NCBI RefSeq assembly: GCF_001277215.2
Contig: NZ_CP013940.1
Span: 4,154,001 to 4,218,000, forward strand
Direction of reading: 5' to 3'
Source: Cronobacter malonaticus LMG 23826
GTDB taxonomy: Bacteria; Pseudomonadota; Gammaproteobacteria; Enterobacterales; Enterobacteriaceae
DNA length: 64,000 nucleotides
Positions within the stretch are counted from its first letter, which is position 1, and each line of letters starts with the position of its first letter. The notes beneath the pieces were generated by a model, which saw only the letters and a program-made list of their open reading frames with translations, ran no database searches and was not told the DNA's origin. Both the position numbers and the translations under genes were made by a program. Below are positions 55,565 through 64,000 of the stretch, piece after piece.

Positions 55565-55957
55565 ATGTTCGCTAACTGCCAGCTGTTTGGCATGGATCTG
55601 GCATTTCCGGATGTTTGCCTGACGCCGATGCCTGCACCAACGCCGATCCCTTACCCTGATATCGCGCTCGGCCCAACGGCCATTCCGAACGCGCTGAATA
55701 TTCTTTTCATGGGAATGCCCGCGCATAACATGGCGACGGTCACGCCGCTTACTAATGGCGATAACCCCGGCGTGGCGACGGGTGTCGCCTCGGGTACGGT
55801 CATGGGGCCGTCGCGTCACCTGACCGGCGCGTTTACCGTGCTGCTGAAAGGCACGCCCGCGACGCGCCTGACCAGCGTCAGCCTGCAAAACTCAACTAAC
55901 GCGGTGGGGATGCGTATTGTCCCAAGCCAGTTCAAGGTGTTGATGCTGGCACCCTGA
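55565..55957 (+). CDS. DUF4150 PAAR-like spike-tip protein
   Basis: The 130-residue protein is a DUF4150/PAAR-like tip: MFANCQLFGMDLAFPDVCLT, GPTAIPNALNILFMGMPAHN and GVASGTVMGPSRHLTGAFTV. Such proteins cap VgrG and usually carry a C-terminal toxin; this one ends right after the PAAR-like fold, so any toxin must be another polypeptide. A strong terminator follows 35 nt later. Confidence 0.85.
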   Translation: MFANCQLFGMDLAFPDVCLTPMPAPTPIPYPDIALGPTAIPNALNILFMGMPAHNMATVTPLTNGDNPGVATGVASGTVMGPSRHLTGAFTVLLKGTPATRLTSVSLQNSTNAVGMRIVPSQFKVLMLAP

Positions 55958-55992
55958 GAGCTACGTTTACAGGCAAACAAAAGTACCCGGAG

Positions 55993-56027
55993 CCGGGCTT
56001 TTGCCGCAGGCAAGGGCCCGGTTTTTT
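55993..56027 (+). terminator. Rho-independent terminator after the DUF4150 gene
   Basis: CCGGGCTTTTGCC and GGCAAGGGCCCGG form a 13-bp stem (with two G-U pairs) around GCA, followed by six T. It closes the four-gene DUF2169 module. The remaining 180 nt before vgrG2 show no gene and presumably hold its promoter. Confidence 0.9.
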
Positions 56028-56208
56028 AAAGGAACCGCCGTTACTGTCGTTTTACGACAGCGCAACGGTTGGGTTGGGCTACTAAAAAGAAAATCCTGTG
56101 CTAATTATCGAAAGCCGAAAATCCTCTTGTTTTTACTTATCCGCACTGCGTTTATCCGTAAGAAAGATAACCGTTCTGTGATGTTCCTCAGCGATATGGA
56201 CTGAAGTT

Positions 56209-57579
56209 ATGCTCAACCGAATCACCGTTCAGCTCCCGGTCGAGGGGCTGCTTTTCTGGAAACTCTCCGGGCGCGAGGCGCTGTCGGAGCCGTTCATGTT
56301 CACCCTGACGCTGCTCGGCACCGATGCCCGCGCCGACCGCAGCGCGCTGCTGGGCCAGCCGGTGACGGTGACCATCCCGACCCAGGCGCTGATGACACCG
56401 CGCTACCTTAACGGCAAGGTGACCCGCGTGGCGGTGAGCGCGGTGGAGCTTTCGGGCACCCGCTACGCGGCCTATGAGCTGACGGTGGAGCCGGACCTCT
56501 GGCCGATGCAACGCGACCGCAACCTGCGTATCTTCCAGGGGCAGACGGTGCCGCAGATAGTGAAGACGCTGCTGGGCGAAAGCCGGGTGAACATGGAAGA
56601 GCGGCTTTCCGGCAGCTACCGCGTCTGGGAATACTGCGTGCAGTACCAGGAGAGCAGCCTCGATTTCATCAGCCGCCTGCTGGAGCTGGAGGGCATCGCC
56701 TACCACTTCCGCCACGAGCAGGACCGCCACACGCTTATCCTCACCGATGCTCCCGGCCAGTACGAGCCGTTCCCGGGCTACGAGACCATTCCGTACCATG
56801 TGACCCCTTCAGGCGGCAGCACAGACGAAGAGGGCGTCAGCCAGTGGGCGCTGGAAGACAGCGTGACGCCGGGCATCTACAGCCTCGACGACTACGACTT
56901 CCGCAAGCCGAACGCCTGGCTGTTCCAGGCGCGACAGAACCCGCTGTCGCCGCAGCCGGGCAGCATTGACGTTTACGACTGGCCGGGGCGCTTTGTGGAG
57001 CACGGCCACGGCGAGTTCTACGCCCGCATCCGCCAGGAGCGCTGGCAGGTGGAGCACCGCCAGACGCAGGGCACCGCGACGGCGCTCGGTATCGCACCCG
57101 GCCACACCTTTGTGCTGCGCAACGCGCCGTTCTTCGGGGATAACGGCGAGTACCTCACCACGGTGGCGCATTACCGCTTCGAGGAGAACCGCTACGCCAG
57201 CGGCCCGGACAGCAACACCCTGCATGAAATCCGCTTCGAGGTGATACCGGCTGATGTGCCGTACCGCCCGGCGCAGAAGACGCCGTGGCCGCGCACCTAC
57301 GGCCCGCAGACGGCAAAAGTGGTCGGCCCGCAGGGCGAGAGTATCTGGACCGACAAATATGGCCGGGTGAAGGTGAAGTTCCACTGGGACCGCCTCGGCA
57401 AGGGCGACGACACCAGCTCCAGCTGGGTGCGCGTCTCCAGCGCCTGGGCAGGCCAGGGCTTCGGTGGCGTACAGATACCGCGCGTGGGCGACGAGGTGGT
57501 GGTGGACTTCATCAACGGCGACCCGGACCGCCCGCTGATTACCGGTCGCGTGTATAACGAGGCGAGCATGCCGCCGTGG
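56209..57579 (+). repeat. Duplicated vgrG 5' segment, copy 2
   Basis: This is the partner of 48452-49822. Differences are scattered single bases (for example the region around 56790-56850 and 56930-57000), so the copies are not freshly duplicated; ongoing gene conversion would keep them this similar. Confidence 0.9.
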
Positions 57580-58788
57580 GCGCTGCCGGCGGCGGCCACG
57601 CAGATGGGCTTTTTAAGCCGCTCGAAGGACGGCTCGCCGGATAACGCCAACGCCCTGCGCTTTGAGGACAAGGCGGGTGAGGAGCAGGTGTGGCTCCAGG
57701 CCGAGCGCAACCTTGATACGCATGTCAAAAATGATGAATCACATACCGTCTATGGTGCGCGCAGCCATTACGTGCGTAAAAACGAATTGCATCGCGTTGA
57801 AGAGAATCAGATTCAGGCGGTTAAAGGCGGCACCGAAATCCTGACGGGAAAGGGCAAGCTGGACGCCGTTGTTGAACAATATGTTCTGGCATCAGGAACA
57901 AAGCTGCGTCTGGTCTGCGGTGAAAGCGCTATTGAACTCAATGCAAACGGCAAAATAAATCTGATCGGTAAAGATTTTAATTTCTTTGTCGAAGGGGATG
58001 GCTATATCACGACAGGCGGTAAGCTACATCTTAATACTGCCGGCACGCAGCCAGGAACGACGGCACCGGGGAGTCAGCATAAACAAGATATTGACGCAGC
58101 AGTGCAGGAAAAATTCACGCCGGGAAAGAAAAGTAAAGGCGCGCCAGCCCCTACGCATGCTCCAGCTAAAAAACCGGCCCCAACTCCGCCAGCAAAACCA
58201 ACTCCCCCGCAGCCAGCAAAGCCTGCTGCGCCGACTAACCAGAATCAAGATAACTTTTCAAAAATTTCACCGATCATTTTCAAAAATGAAGGCGGTTATG
58301 TTAATGACCCTGATGATTCTGGTGGTGCAACAAACAAAGGCATAGCATGGAATACATGGCAAAAGTATGCCAAAGAAGATCTTGGTGTTGAGCCTACTCT
58401 TGATAATCTTAAAAATATTACCACTGAGCAAGCAGAAACAATTTATCGTAAACGATACTGGGAACCTTCTGGTTTTAATAATATTAAAGACCCAAAGCTT
58501 GCTTTAATGTCTTATGACTGGACCATTACTTCCGGTGGGGCAGGTAAACAAATACAGAAATTACTCAATAATGAATTCGGACAACAGTTAGCTACTGATG
58601 GCAAGATTGGGCCCAAAACAATTGAAGCCATGAACAGTGTCAGCGACTCCGCGAAACTAACTTCCCGGATAGCTGAAATCCGAAAGGAGTATTATGAAAA
58701 TCTGGTGATCAACAATCCTAAAAATGGTAAGTTTTTAACAGGATGGTTGAATCGTGTCGATCGTTGTTCACAGGTAAATTTCGAATGA
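56209..58788 (+). CDS. tssI: VgrG2 (TssI) fused to a GH108-type muramidase
   Basis: The 859-residue evolved VgrG has the same core as VgrG1 to about residue 457, then its own gp5/beta-helix section, a Lys/Pro/Ala-rich linker (about 635-680), and a C-terminal lysozyme domain (about 685-855). The domain carries NEGGYVNDPDDSGGATNKGI with catalytic E694, as in GH108 (ZliS-type) muramidases, plus a peptidoglycan-binding segment ATDGKIGPKTIEAMNSV. It should cut target-cell peptidoglycan in the periplasm. The enzyme part is AT-rich compared with the core. Its stop overlaps the probable immunity gene by 4 nt. Confidence 0.93.
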   Translation: MLNRITVQLPVEGLLFWKLSGREALSEPFMFTLTLLGTDARADRSALLGQPVTVTIPTQALMTPRYLNGKVTRVAVSAVELSGTRYAAYELTVEPDLWPMQRDRNLRIFQGQTVPQIVKTLLGESRVNMEERLSGSYRVWEYCVQYQESSLDFISRLLELEGIAYHFRHEQDRHTLILTDAPGQYEPFPGYETIPYHVTPSGGSTDEEGVSQWALEDSVTPGIYSLDDYDFRKPNAWLFQARQNPLSPQPGSIDVYDWPGRFVEHGHGEFYARIRQERWQVEHRQTQGTATALGIAPGHTFVLRNAPFFGDNGEYLTTVAHYRFEENRYASGPDSNTLHEIRFEVIPADVPYRPAQKTPWPRTYGPQTAKVVGPQGESIWTDKYGRVKVKFHWDRLGKGDDTSSSWVRVSSAWAGQGFGGVQIPRVGDEVVVDFINGDPDRPLITGRVYNEASMPPWALPAAATQMGFLSRSKDGSPDNANALRFEDKAGEEQVWLQAERNLDTHVKNDESHTVYGARSHYVRKNELHRVEENQIQAVKGGTEILTGKGKLDAVVEQYVLASGTKLRLVCGESAIELNANGKINLIGKDFNFFVEGDGYITTGGKLHLNTAGTQPGTTAPGSQHKQDIDAAVQEKFTPGKKSKGAPAPTHAPAKKPAPTPPAKPTPPQPAKPAAPTNQNQDNFSKISPIIFKNEGGYVNDPDDSGGATNKGIAWNTWQKYAKEDLGVEPTLDNLKNITTEQAETIYRKRYWEPSGFNNIKDPKLALMSYDWTITSGGAGKQIQKLLNNEFGQQLATDGKIGPKTIEAMNSVSDSAKLTSRIAEIRKEYYENLVINNPKNGKFLTGWLNRVDRCSQVNFE

Positions 58789-59480
58789 ATATAAAATTGA
58801 CGGCATGCGCGTTTTTGATGGGGCTGTATAGCGTTTCAGTAATGGCTGGTGACACGTTTAACGGCCAATGGGCGGGGGCCGTTCAAAATGACTCGACATT
58901 AACGCTACGGCTTAAACAGAAAGGAAAAAAATTAACCGGAAGTTACTGTTATATTACTCAGCAAGGCAATCGTATTGATTGTCCGGCCGCAGAAGAGGAA
59001 AATCTACGTGGTACTGTTAATAATGATCAGGCTGCTGTTGAGTTTACTTCCTCTTTTGGTGGGGGTACGGGACAAGCACAGCTCAGTGTGAGTGGTGATA
59101 AAATGTCCTGGAAAATGGTACATGCACCGGATAAAGGTGAGTATTACGCACCAGAAACCTATAGCTTATCTAAGCAGGGAGGTGCAGGCTTTTCGGAAAC
59201 CAGACGATTTACTACAGAAAAATTTAATATAAGCCTTACAAACAAATGTGGGTCTTTTTTATCCAGCTGTAATGATATGTTTTATTTAGGGATTAGAAAA
59301 AGCGATAATAGTGTTATTACCTTAAAAGGCAAGTCTCTTTTAGATGATCAAGGCAAGGTCATTGGTTCAGAATATAATAATGCTGATGTGAAATACACTG
59401 TTCAATATGAACCGTTGAGACTTACCGTCAATCAGGGTAATAAAATATTAGTAAATCAACCTGGCGAGTGGTCGAAATAA
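58785..59480 (+). CDS. Secreted probable immunity protein for the VgrG2 muramidase
   Basis: The 231-residue protein has a signal peptide (SVSVMA|GD) and starts in the VgrG2 stop codon (ATGA). Two beta-rich parts are visible: residues 20-130 (FNGQWAGAVQNDSTLTLRLK, GSYCYITQQGNRIDC with a Cys pair) resembling a lipocalin/avidin-like barrel, and a second part with KCGSFLSSCND. The gene is AT-rich like the muramidase tail. Periplasmic location and overlap make it the expected muramidase inhibitor, but it matches no lysozyme-inhibitor family I recognise. Confidence 0.75.
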   Translation: MNIKLTACAFLMGLYSVSVMAGDTFNGQWAGAVQNDSTLTLRLKQKGKKLTGSYCYITQQGNRIDCPAAEEENLRGTVNNDQAAVEFTSSFGGGTGQAQLSVSGDKMSWKMVHAPDKGEYYAPETYSLSKQGGAGFSETRRFTTEKFNISLTNKCGSFLSSCNDMFYLGIRKSDNSVITLKGKSLLDDQGKVIGSEYNNADVKYTVQYEPLRLTVNQGNKILVNQPGEWSK

Positions 59481-59544
59481 CTTACTTTTAATCAAGCCGG
59501 TATCTGTATTTATAGAGCGCTGGCTATACAAACGTTAAGCAATA

Positions 59545-60060
59545 ATGAAAAACAGAATAATACGTTCTCTGTTGTTTATACTATCATCCATACCGCTATT
59601 CTGCGCTGCGGAACAAACCAGCGCAGGTCATAAGGCGTTATGGCAAACCACGCGCGAATTAAAATCCGTTTGGGGCAAACAAGCAGACGATGTCAGCCAG
59701 CTTCTTAAACAGCCTCTCGTCCGAACAGTGGCAACAGCGGATAATCGCTTCACATCCGCCACCTTTGCGTTAATGGATGGGACACGGATAAGCGATCTTG
59801 ATGTGCGTCTGTGGAACAATGGTGAAAAATCGGTCTCACTGGTTTCGTTTATTGTTGATACGCCTTGTATAACGCTTGAGCAAGTCCGAGAACATTTCCC
59901 TGATGCTAAATTATTTAACATACCGAAGGGACATGCCGTCGGACAACTGATCGGTTACCGGACTGCAAGAGATGACCGCGGACTTGCCTGGGCTTTTAGT
60001 TTCCCGGAACAGGATTCACGGTGTCTGAAACGTATCACGATGGCTAAGTATGAATATTAA
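59545..60060 (+). CDS. Secreted protein of unknown function
   Basis: The 171-residue protein has a signal peptide (IPLFCAA|E) and a body rich in short strands (RFTSATFALMDGTRISDLDV, SVSLVSFIVDTPCITLEQVR) with one Cys pair (DTPCITL and DSRCLKR). I do not recognise the family. It lies between the VgrG2 immunity gene and the Rhs chaperone, so it may be a second immunity protein or an orphan left from an earlier effector. Confidence 0.65.
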   Translation: MKNRIIRSLLFILSSIPLFCAAEQTSAGHKALWQTTRELKSVWGKQADDVSQLLKQPLVRTVATADNRFTSATFALMDGTRISDLDVRLWNNGEKSVSLVSFIVDTPCITLEQVREHFPDAKLFNIPKGHAVGQLIGYRTARDDRGLAWAFSFPEQDSRCLKRITMAKYEY

Positions 60061-60125
60061 GCGCAGGTACTCTTAACCCGCTCTTAATTATTATTTAGCG
60101 TAAAAATCTAATTACAGGCCCCACC

Positions 60126-60551
60126 ATGAAATATACCCTTCAGGAAGGTTCATTTTCCCTTTTTCCTGCCGCCTGGCAGGACACCAGCATGACGATGTTA
60201 CGCGACGATGAGAGCGGGTTATCGTTAATTGTCAGCCGCGGCGCAATTCCGGATGACAGCGATTTTGAAAAAGAATTCCACCGCCAGTGGGAAGTGCTGC
60301 GCGCACAAATGGGTGAAATCCAACAGAGCGAGTTTGCACGTATCCTGGTCGGACAGCCTTCGCACCGCGCGGTGGAAGTTGAAACCGCGTTTGTACGTCA
60401 GGATCAGCAAATCTGGCAGAAGCAATTTGCCCTACAGGCACCTGATGCACCGCGCCTGTTAATTTTCACTCTTTCCGCACTACGCCCCTTCACTGATGAA
60501 GATGCGGAACGCTGGAATGCGATTAAACAAAGCCTGACGCTGCATAAATAA
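60126..60551 (+). CDS. EagR-type (DUF1795) chaperone for the Rhs effector
   Basis: The 141-residue cytoplasmic protein is of the DcrB/DUF1795 (Eag) family: YTLQEGSFSLFPAAWQDTSM, LIVSRGAIPDDSDFEKEFHR and SHRAVEVETAFVRQDQQIWQK. Eag chaperones bind the N-terminal transmembrane and prePAAR region of their effector and hold it soluble for loading on VgrG. It precedes rhs by 13 nt, as expected. Confidence 0.88.
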   Translation: MKYTLQEGSFSLFPAAWQDTSMTMLRDDESGLSLIVSRGAIPDDSDFEKEFHRQWEVLRAQMGEIQQSEFARILVGQPSHRAVEVETAFVRQDQQIWQKQFALQAPDAPRLLIFTLSALRPFTDEDAERWNAIKQSLTLHK

Positions 60552-60564
60552 TGGAATACGTGGC

Positions 60565-63500
60565 ATGAGCGACAAACATGCGGCCCGCCAGGGCGACAAG
60601 ATTATCCACTCCAGTATCTTTGCCGATATCACAAGCCTTGTGGCTGAAGGTCTCGCGTATGCAGCCATTGGCTCGGCGGTAGCAGTGGCCGCAACGGCTG
60701 CCGCACCGCTTGCGGGTGCGGGCGCTGCGGCGGCGGGGCTGGCGGCGATAGGTTCCAGCTGCGCGCTGAGCGGAATTATCGGTGGTATCCTGGCGAACGC
60801 CGCAGGGATCACGGATGACATCAGTAATATGGCGACGGGGATCGGCAATGCGATTTTCCCGCCATCACCGGCCGGGACAATCGCTACCGGCTCTGCCAAT
60901 GTGCTGACCAACAAGCTTCCGGCCGCTCGCGCGGCAGGCAAACTTACGCCAGGCGACACGCCGCCGCCGGAGCCGCAAAAGCCTGGCAGTTTCGCCGACT
61001 ACGGCGGTATGTTGCTTTCCGCAGCGGCGCAGTTCGGCAGCGAGATGTGGCAGCCTACGGTCGCGACTGCCGCGCCAGGGACATCGTCGCTGGAGCTGGA
61101 TACCGTGCTGTGCGATAAACACTCCGGCCCGCAATACCTGGCGGAAGGATCAAAAAGCGTCTTCATTAACGGCCAGCCTGCCGTGCGCGCCAAAGATCGC
61201 ACCACCTGCGAAGCCACTATTTCGGACGACGTGTCGCCAAACGTCATTATCGGCGGTGAAACGCTGACGGTGCGCGATATCAAAAGCGGTAAAACCGCAG
61301 GGCTGGCGGTAGCGATGATTGCCCTTTCGCTCATTCGAGGACGTCCGGGCAACATTCTCAAAAATATGCCCTGCGCTTTAGTGTCGGCAGGCGCCGGTAT
61401 GCTTACGGATATGGCGATAAACGCCGTTTTCGCCTCCTCCCACCCCGTTCATGCCGCCACCGGCGTGAAGGTTCTGAACGATAATAATGAACTGGACTTC
61501 TCACTGCCTGGTCGTTTTCCCCTTCGCTGGCAGCGCAGCTATAACAGCTTAACCACCCGCGAAGGATTGTTCGGCCTGGGCTGGGCTACCGCTTTTGACA
61601 GCTATCTGACGCTGGAAGATGGCGAAGTCACCTGGTTTGACGAGACTGGCCGTGAGTTGCGCTTTACACTGCCACCGCTGAACCAGGCGCTTTACAGTAT
61701 CAGCGAAGGGCTTATTGTTCGCCGTAATGAGAACGGCGATGTGGCGATCGCCGATGACGACGGCGCCGTCTGGCGCTTATTTAAACCCACACGCGCCAAC
61801 CCTTCAGTGCTGCGCCTTGCATCGCTAAGTGATGAATATGGCAATGCGCTGGAAACCGGCTGGGATGAACATGGCCGTCTGGTGCGCATTCACGACGCGC
61901 CTTGCGCCATTGATGTCACGCTGCGCTATGAGGATAAACGCTTTGCGCAGCGTGTGACGTCAGCCGTGCATTTCGATGGTGAAAGAGAATGGCCGCTGGT
62001 CACTTATCGTTACGACGGTCGTGGGCAACTGGCGGCAGTCACCGACGCAGCCGGCATCACGACGCGTGAGTACCGCTACAACGATGCTGGCCTGATGATC
62101 TGGCACCGGTTACCCGGCGGGCTGGAGAGTGAATATCGCTGGGAGAAATTCGATCACTGGCGCGTGGTGGAAAACCGCACCAGTACCGGCGATGGCTGCC
62201 GTATCGCTTACGATCTGGCGGCGGGGCTGACGACGGTCACGCAATACGACGGCCAGACGCGCCAGCATTACTGGAACGCGCAGGGGCTTATCACGCGTTT
62301 TGTTGACGAACGTGGTGAGAGCTGGCGTTACGAGTGGAATGAACACGATCTGCTGACCCGCCGTATCGACCCACTGGGTAACGCGACCACCTTTGCCTAT
62401 GACGACATGGGCAACCGGGTGCAGGAAGTGGATGCTGAAGGCAACATCCGCGCCACGCAGTGGCTGGAGCACCGCGCCTTGCCTGCGGCTATCACCGAGG
62501 CAGACGGTACCGCCACGCGTTTTTATTACGATGAACATCACGGGCTGGCGCGCATCGTCGATGCGCTCGGGCAAACCACACTGTTGCGCCGCGACGAGTC
62601 TGGACAAATCGTGGAAGAGGTGGATGCGGCGGGTAACAGCCGCCACCAGGAATACAACGACGCGGGGCAGGTTATTCGCGCGACAGACTGTTCCGGGCGC
62701 GTTACCCGTTACCGCTATCACCCGCTCGGTTGGTTAAGTACTGTTATTACAGCGGATGGTGAAGAGACCCGCTATCACTACGACGCCGCGGGCCGTCCGA
62801 TCCAGCTGGAGCGCCCCGAAGGCTGGGAAGAACGCCTGTTATGGAATGCGCGCGGTCTGCCTGAGGCGCATGAAGGGGCTGACGGCAAGCGCAACGAATT
62901 TACCTATGATACTGCGGGGCGTCTTGTTTCGACCTCTAACCCGCAGGGGGATACCGTGCGCCGCCGCTGGGACAGCCGTGGCCGCCTGATTGCACTCGAA
63001 AATGAAAAAGGCGAGGCATACCAGTTCCGCTGGGGCGCGGATTCCCGGCTGCTGGAGGAAGAGAGTTTAGATGGCGTGATTACCCGCTACGGGTATGACG
63101 CCTGCGGACGCACCATCGCTCGTACTTTCGCCGCCGGGCATCCTGAGGCGATTACCCATACTTTCGCCTGGAGCGCGGCCGGGCAGCTTCTTTCACGCAC
63201 GACGCCGGAAGGCCAGACCCGCTACGACTACACGCCAGCAGGGTTAATCAGCCGTATCGCACTGCATGCTTCGCTTGCGGAAAACGTCTGGAGCCGCGAG
63301 GCGGAACAGGAGCTGCGCTTTGAGTATGACGCCCTGGGCCGCGTCATCGGCGAGCAGAGCGAAAACGGCGCGCTGGGCTGGACCTACGATGCGCTCGGCA
63401 ACCGCACTTCTGTGCAACTACCCGACGGGCGAATGCTGAAACACCACTTCTACGGCAGCGGTCATCTGTTGTCCATTGCGCTCGATAACCTGCCGGTCAC

Positions 63501-64000
63501 GGATTTTACCCGCGATGAACTGCACCGCGAGCTGAGCCGTACACAGGGGTTACTCACGAGCCGCAGCGAGTATGACCGGCTGGGCCGCCTGACGAGGCGC
63601 GATGTTTTCGCCGGCGACGCGCAACGCCCCGCGCCGCGCCGCTGGTCTCGCCGCTGGGATTATGATTATCGCAACAACCTCATCCGCGAGGAGCGCGACG
63701 ATAACCCCTTCAGCTGGTACCGCTGGAAATATGACAGCGCAGGGCGTCTGCTGACGCAGGACGGCACGCTGCCGGGCCAGGAACAGTGGCAGTGGGACGC
63801 GGCGGGCAATCCGCTTGACGACAGCGCGACGCAGACGGTGCGCTTTAACCGCGTGACGCAGCTTAACGGCATCCAGTGGCGTTATGACATTCATGGCCGC
63901 ACGGTAGAGAAAGATAACGGGCAGACCCGCTGGCGCTACCGCTACGACGGCGAACACCGTCTGACGGACGTTATCAGCCAGCCACGGGACCGCAGTAAGC
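60565..64000 (+). CDS. rhs: Rhs-family prePAAR effector (truncated by window end)
   Basis: The reading frame is open from ATG 60565 to the window edge (over 1145 residues). It starts with the prePAAR motif AARQGDKIIH, followed by hydrophobic helices (about 25-85), a PAAR domain (about 170-235: VLCDKHSGPQYLAEGSKSVF, INGQPAVRAKDRTTC), another hydrophobic stretch (about 250-290), then RHS/YD repeats such as YRYDGRGQLAAVTDAAG, YDDMGNRVQEVDAEGN and WTYDALGNRTSVQLPDGR. The repeats build a cage around a C-terminal toxin that lies beyond the window, as does the immunity gene. Function: VgrG-tip delivered effector. Confidence 0.92.
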   Translation, partial: MSDKHAARQGDKIIHSSIFADITSLVAEGLAYAAIGSAVAVAATAAAPLAGAGAAAAGLAAIGSSCALSGIIGGILANAAGITDDISNMATGIGNAIFPPSPAGTIATGSANVLTNKLPAARAAGKLTPGDTPPPEPQKPGSFADYGGMLLSAAAQFGSEMWQPTVATAAPGTSSLELDTVLCDKHSGPQYLAEGSKSVFINGQPAVRAKDRTTCEATISDDVSPNVIIGGETLTVRDIKSGKTAGLAVAMIALSLIRGRPGNILKNMPCALVSAGAGMLTDMAINAVFASSHPVHAATGVKVLNDNNELDFSLPGRFPLRWQRSYNSLTTREGLFGLGWATAFDSYLTLEDGEVTWFDETGRELRFTLPPLNQALYSISEGLIVRRNENGDVAIADDDGAVWRLFKPTRANPSVLRLASLSDEYGNALETGWDEHGRLVRIHDAPCAIDVTLRYEDKRFAQRVTSAVHFDGEREWPLVTYRYDGRGQLAAVTDAAGITTREYRYNDAGLMIWHRLPGGLESEYRWEKFDHWRVVENRTSTGDGCRIAYDLAAGLTTVTQYDGQTRQHYWNAQGLITRFVDERGESWRYEWNEHDLLTRRIDPLGNATTFAYDDMGNRVQEVDAEGNIRATQWLEHRALPAAITEADGTATRFYYDEHHGLARIVDALGQTTLLRRDESGQIVEEVDAAGNSRHQEYNDAGQVIRATDCSGRVTRYRYHPLGWLSTVITADGEETRYHYDAAGRPIQLERPEGWEERLLWNARGLPEAHEGADGKRNEFTYDTAGRLVSTSNPQGDTVRRRWDSRGRLIALENEKGEAYQFRWGADSRLLEEESLDGVITRYGYDACGRTIARTFAAGHPEAITHTFAWSAAGQLLSRTTPEGQTRYDYTPAGLISRIALHASLAENVWSREAEQELRFEYDALGRVIGEQSENGALGWTYDALGNRTSVQLPDGRMLKHHFYGSGHLLSIALDNLPVTDFTRDELHRELSRTQGLLTSRSEYDRLGRLTRRDVFAGDAQRPAPRRWSRRWDYDYRNNLIREERDDNPFSWYRWKYDSAGRLLTQDGTLPGQEQWQWDAAGNPLDDSATQTVRFNRVTQLNGIQWRYDIHGRTVEKDNGQTRWRYRYDGEHRLTDVISQPRDRSK

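Noticed and set aside
56001..56204. 67-codon open frame between the DUF4150 terminator and vgrG2
   Set aside because: It begins inside the terminator hairpin and shows no coding character.

Overview
The window is enterobacterial chromosome with tightly packed, GC-rich genes. Its left third follows the Escherichia coli gene neighbourhood dgoRKADT - yidRQ - ibpAB - yidP/glv - yidHG - emrD - tisB/istR almost gene for gene, with a few local insertions. Codon use, protein similarity and layout fit a Cronobacter- or Enterobacter-like member of the Enterobacteriaceae; genus is an inference from recalled homologues, not from a database search.

Region 1 (1-7500) is D-galactonate catabolism: regulator dgoR, kinase dgoK, aldolase dgoA and dehydratase dgoD overlap end to end. 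A palindromic intergenic element and the transporter dgoT follow. Behind dgoT sit a second anion-symporter-type MFS permease and a D-2-hydroxyacid dehydrogenase that overlap by 4 nt and probably handle a related acid. Region 2 (7500-18700) holds yidR/yidQ, the small heat-shock genes ibpA/ibpB with a sigma-32-type promoter and two ROSE-like thermosensor hairpins, a GntR regulator (yidP) divergent from an apparently intact alpha-glucoside PTS EIICB / GH4 6-phospho-glucosidase pair, yidH/yidG, a secreted GH5-like protein, emrD, a GNAT acetyltransferase, and a complete SOS-controlled tisB toxin / IstR antisense RNA locus.

Region 3 (18700-64000, continuing off the right edge) is a type VI secretion island. 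After about 830 bp of AT-rich non-coding DNA it carries all 13 core T6SS genes: tssJKLM, tagF, tssA, tssB, tssC, hcp (tssD), fha, pppA, tagJ, tssE, tssF, tssG, clpV (tssH), ppkA and two vgrG (tssI). PpkA, PppA and Fha make up a threonine-phosphorylation switch, and TagF is a post-translational repressor. Four small secreted immunity-like proteins (three of Tai4 type, one of Rap1a type) flank hcp, but no amidase effector is visible.

The last 18 kb is an effector arsenal. It contains a lipase-like effector with an ankyrin lipoprotein as probable immunity; vgrG1 with an AT-rich beta-helix tail and a small membrane protein; a DUF2169/pentapeptide - pentapeptide - DUF3540 - DUF4150 (PAAR-like) loading module with no attached toxin; vgrG2 fused to a GH108-type muramidase with a secreted partner; a further secreted orphan; and a DUF1795 (EagR) chaperone followed by a prePAAR-Rhs protein cut by the window end. 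The two vgrG genes are nearly identical over their first ~1.37 kb and differ only in their tails, a typical footprint of modular effector exchange. No tRNA, rRNA, CRISPR array or insertion sequence was recognised.
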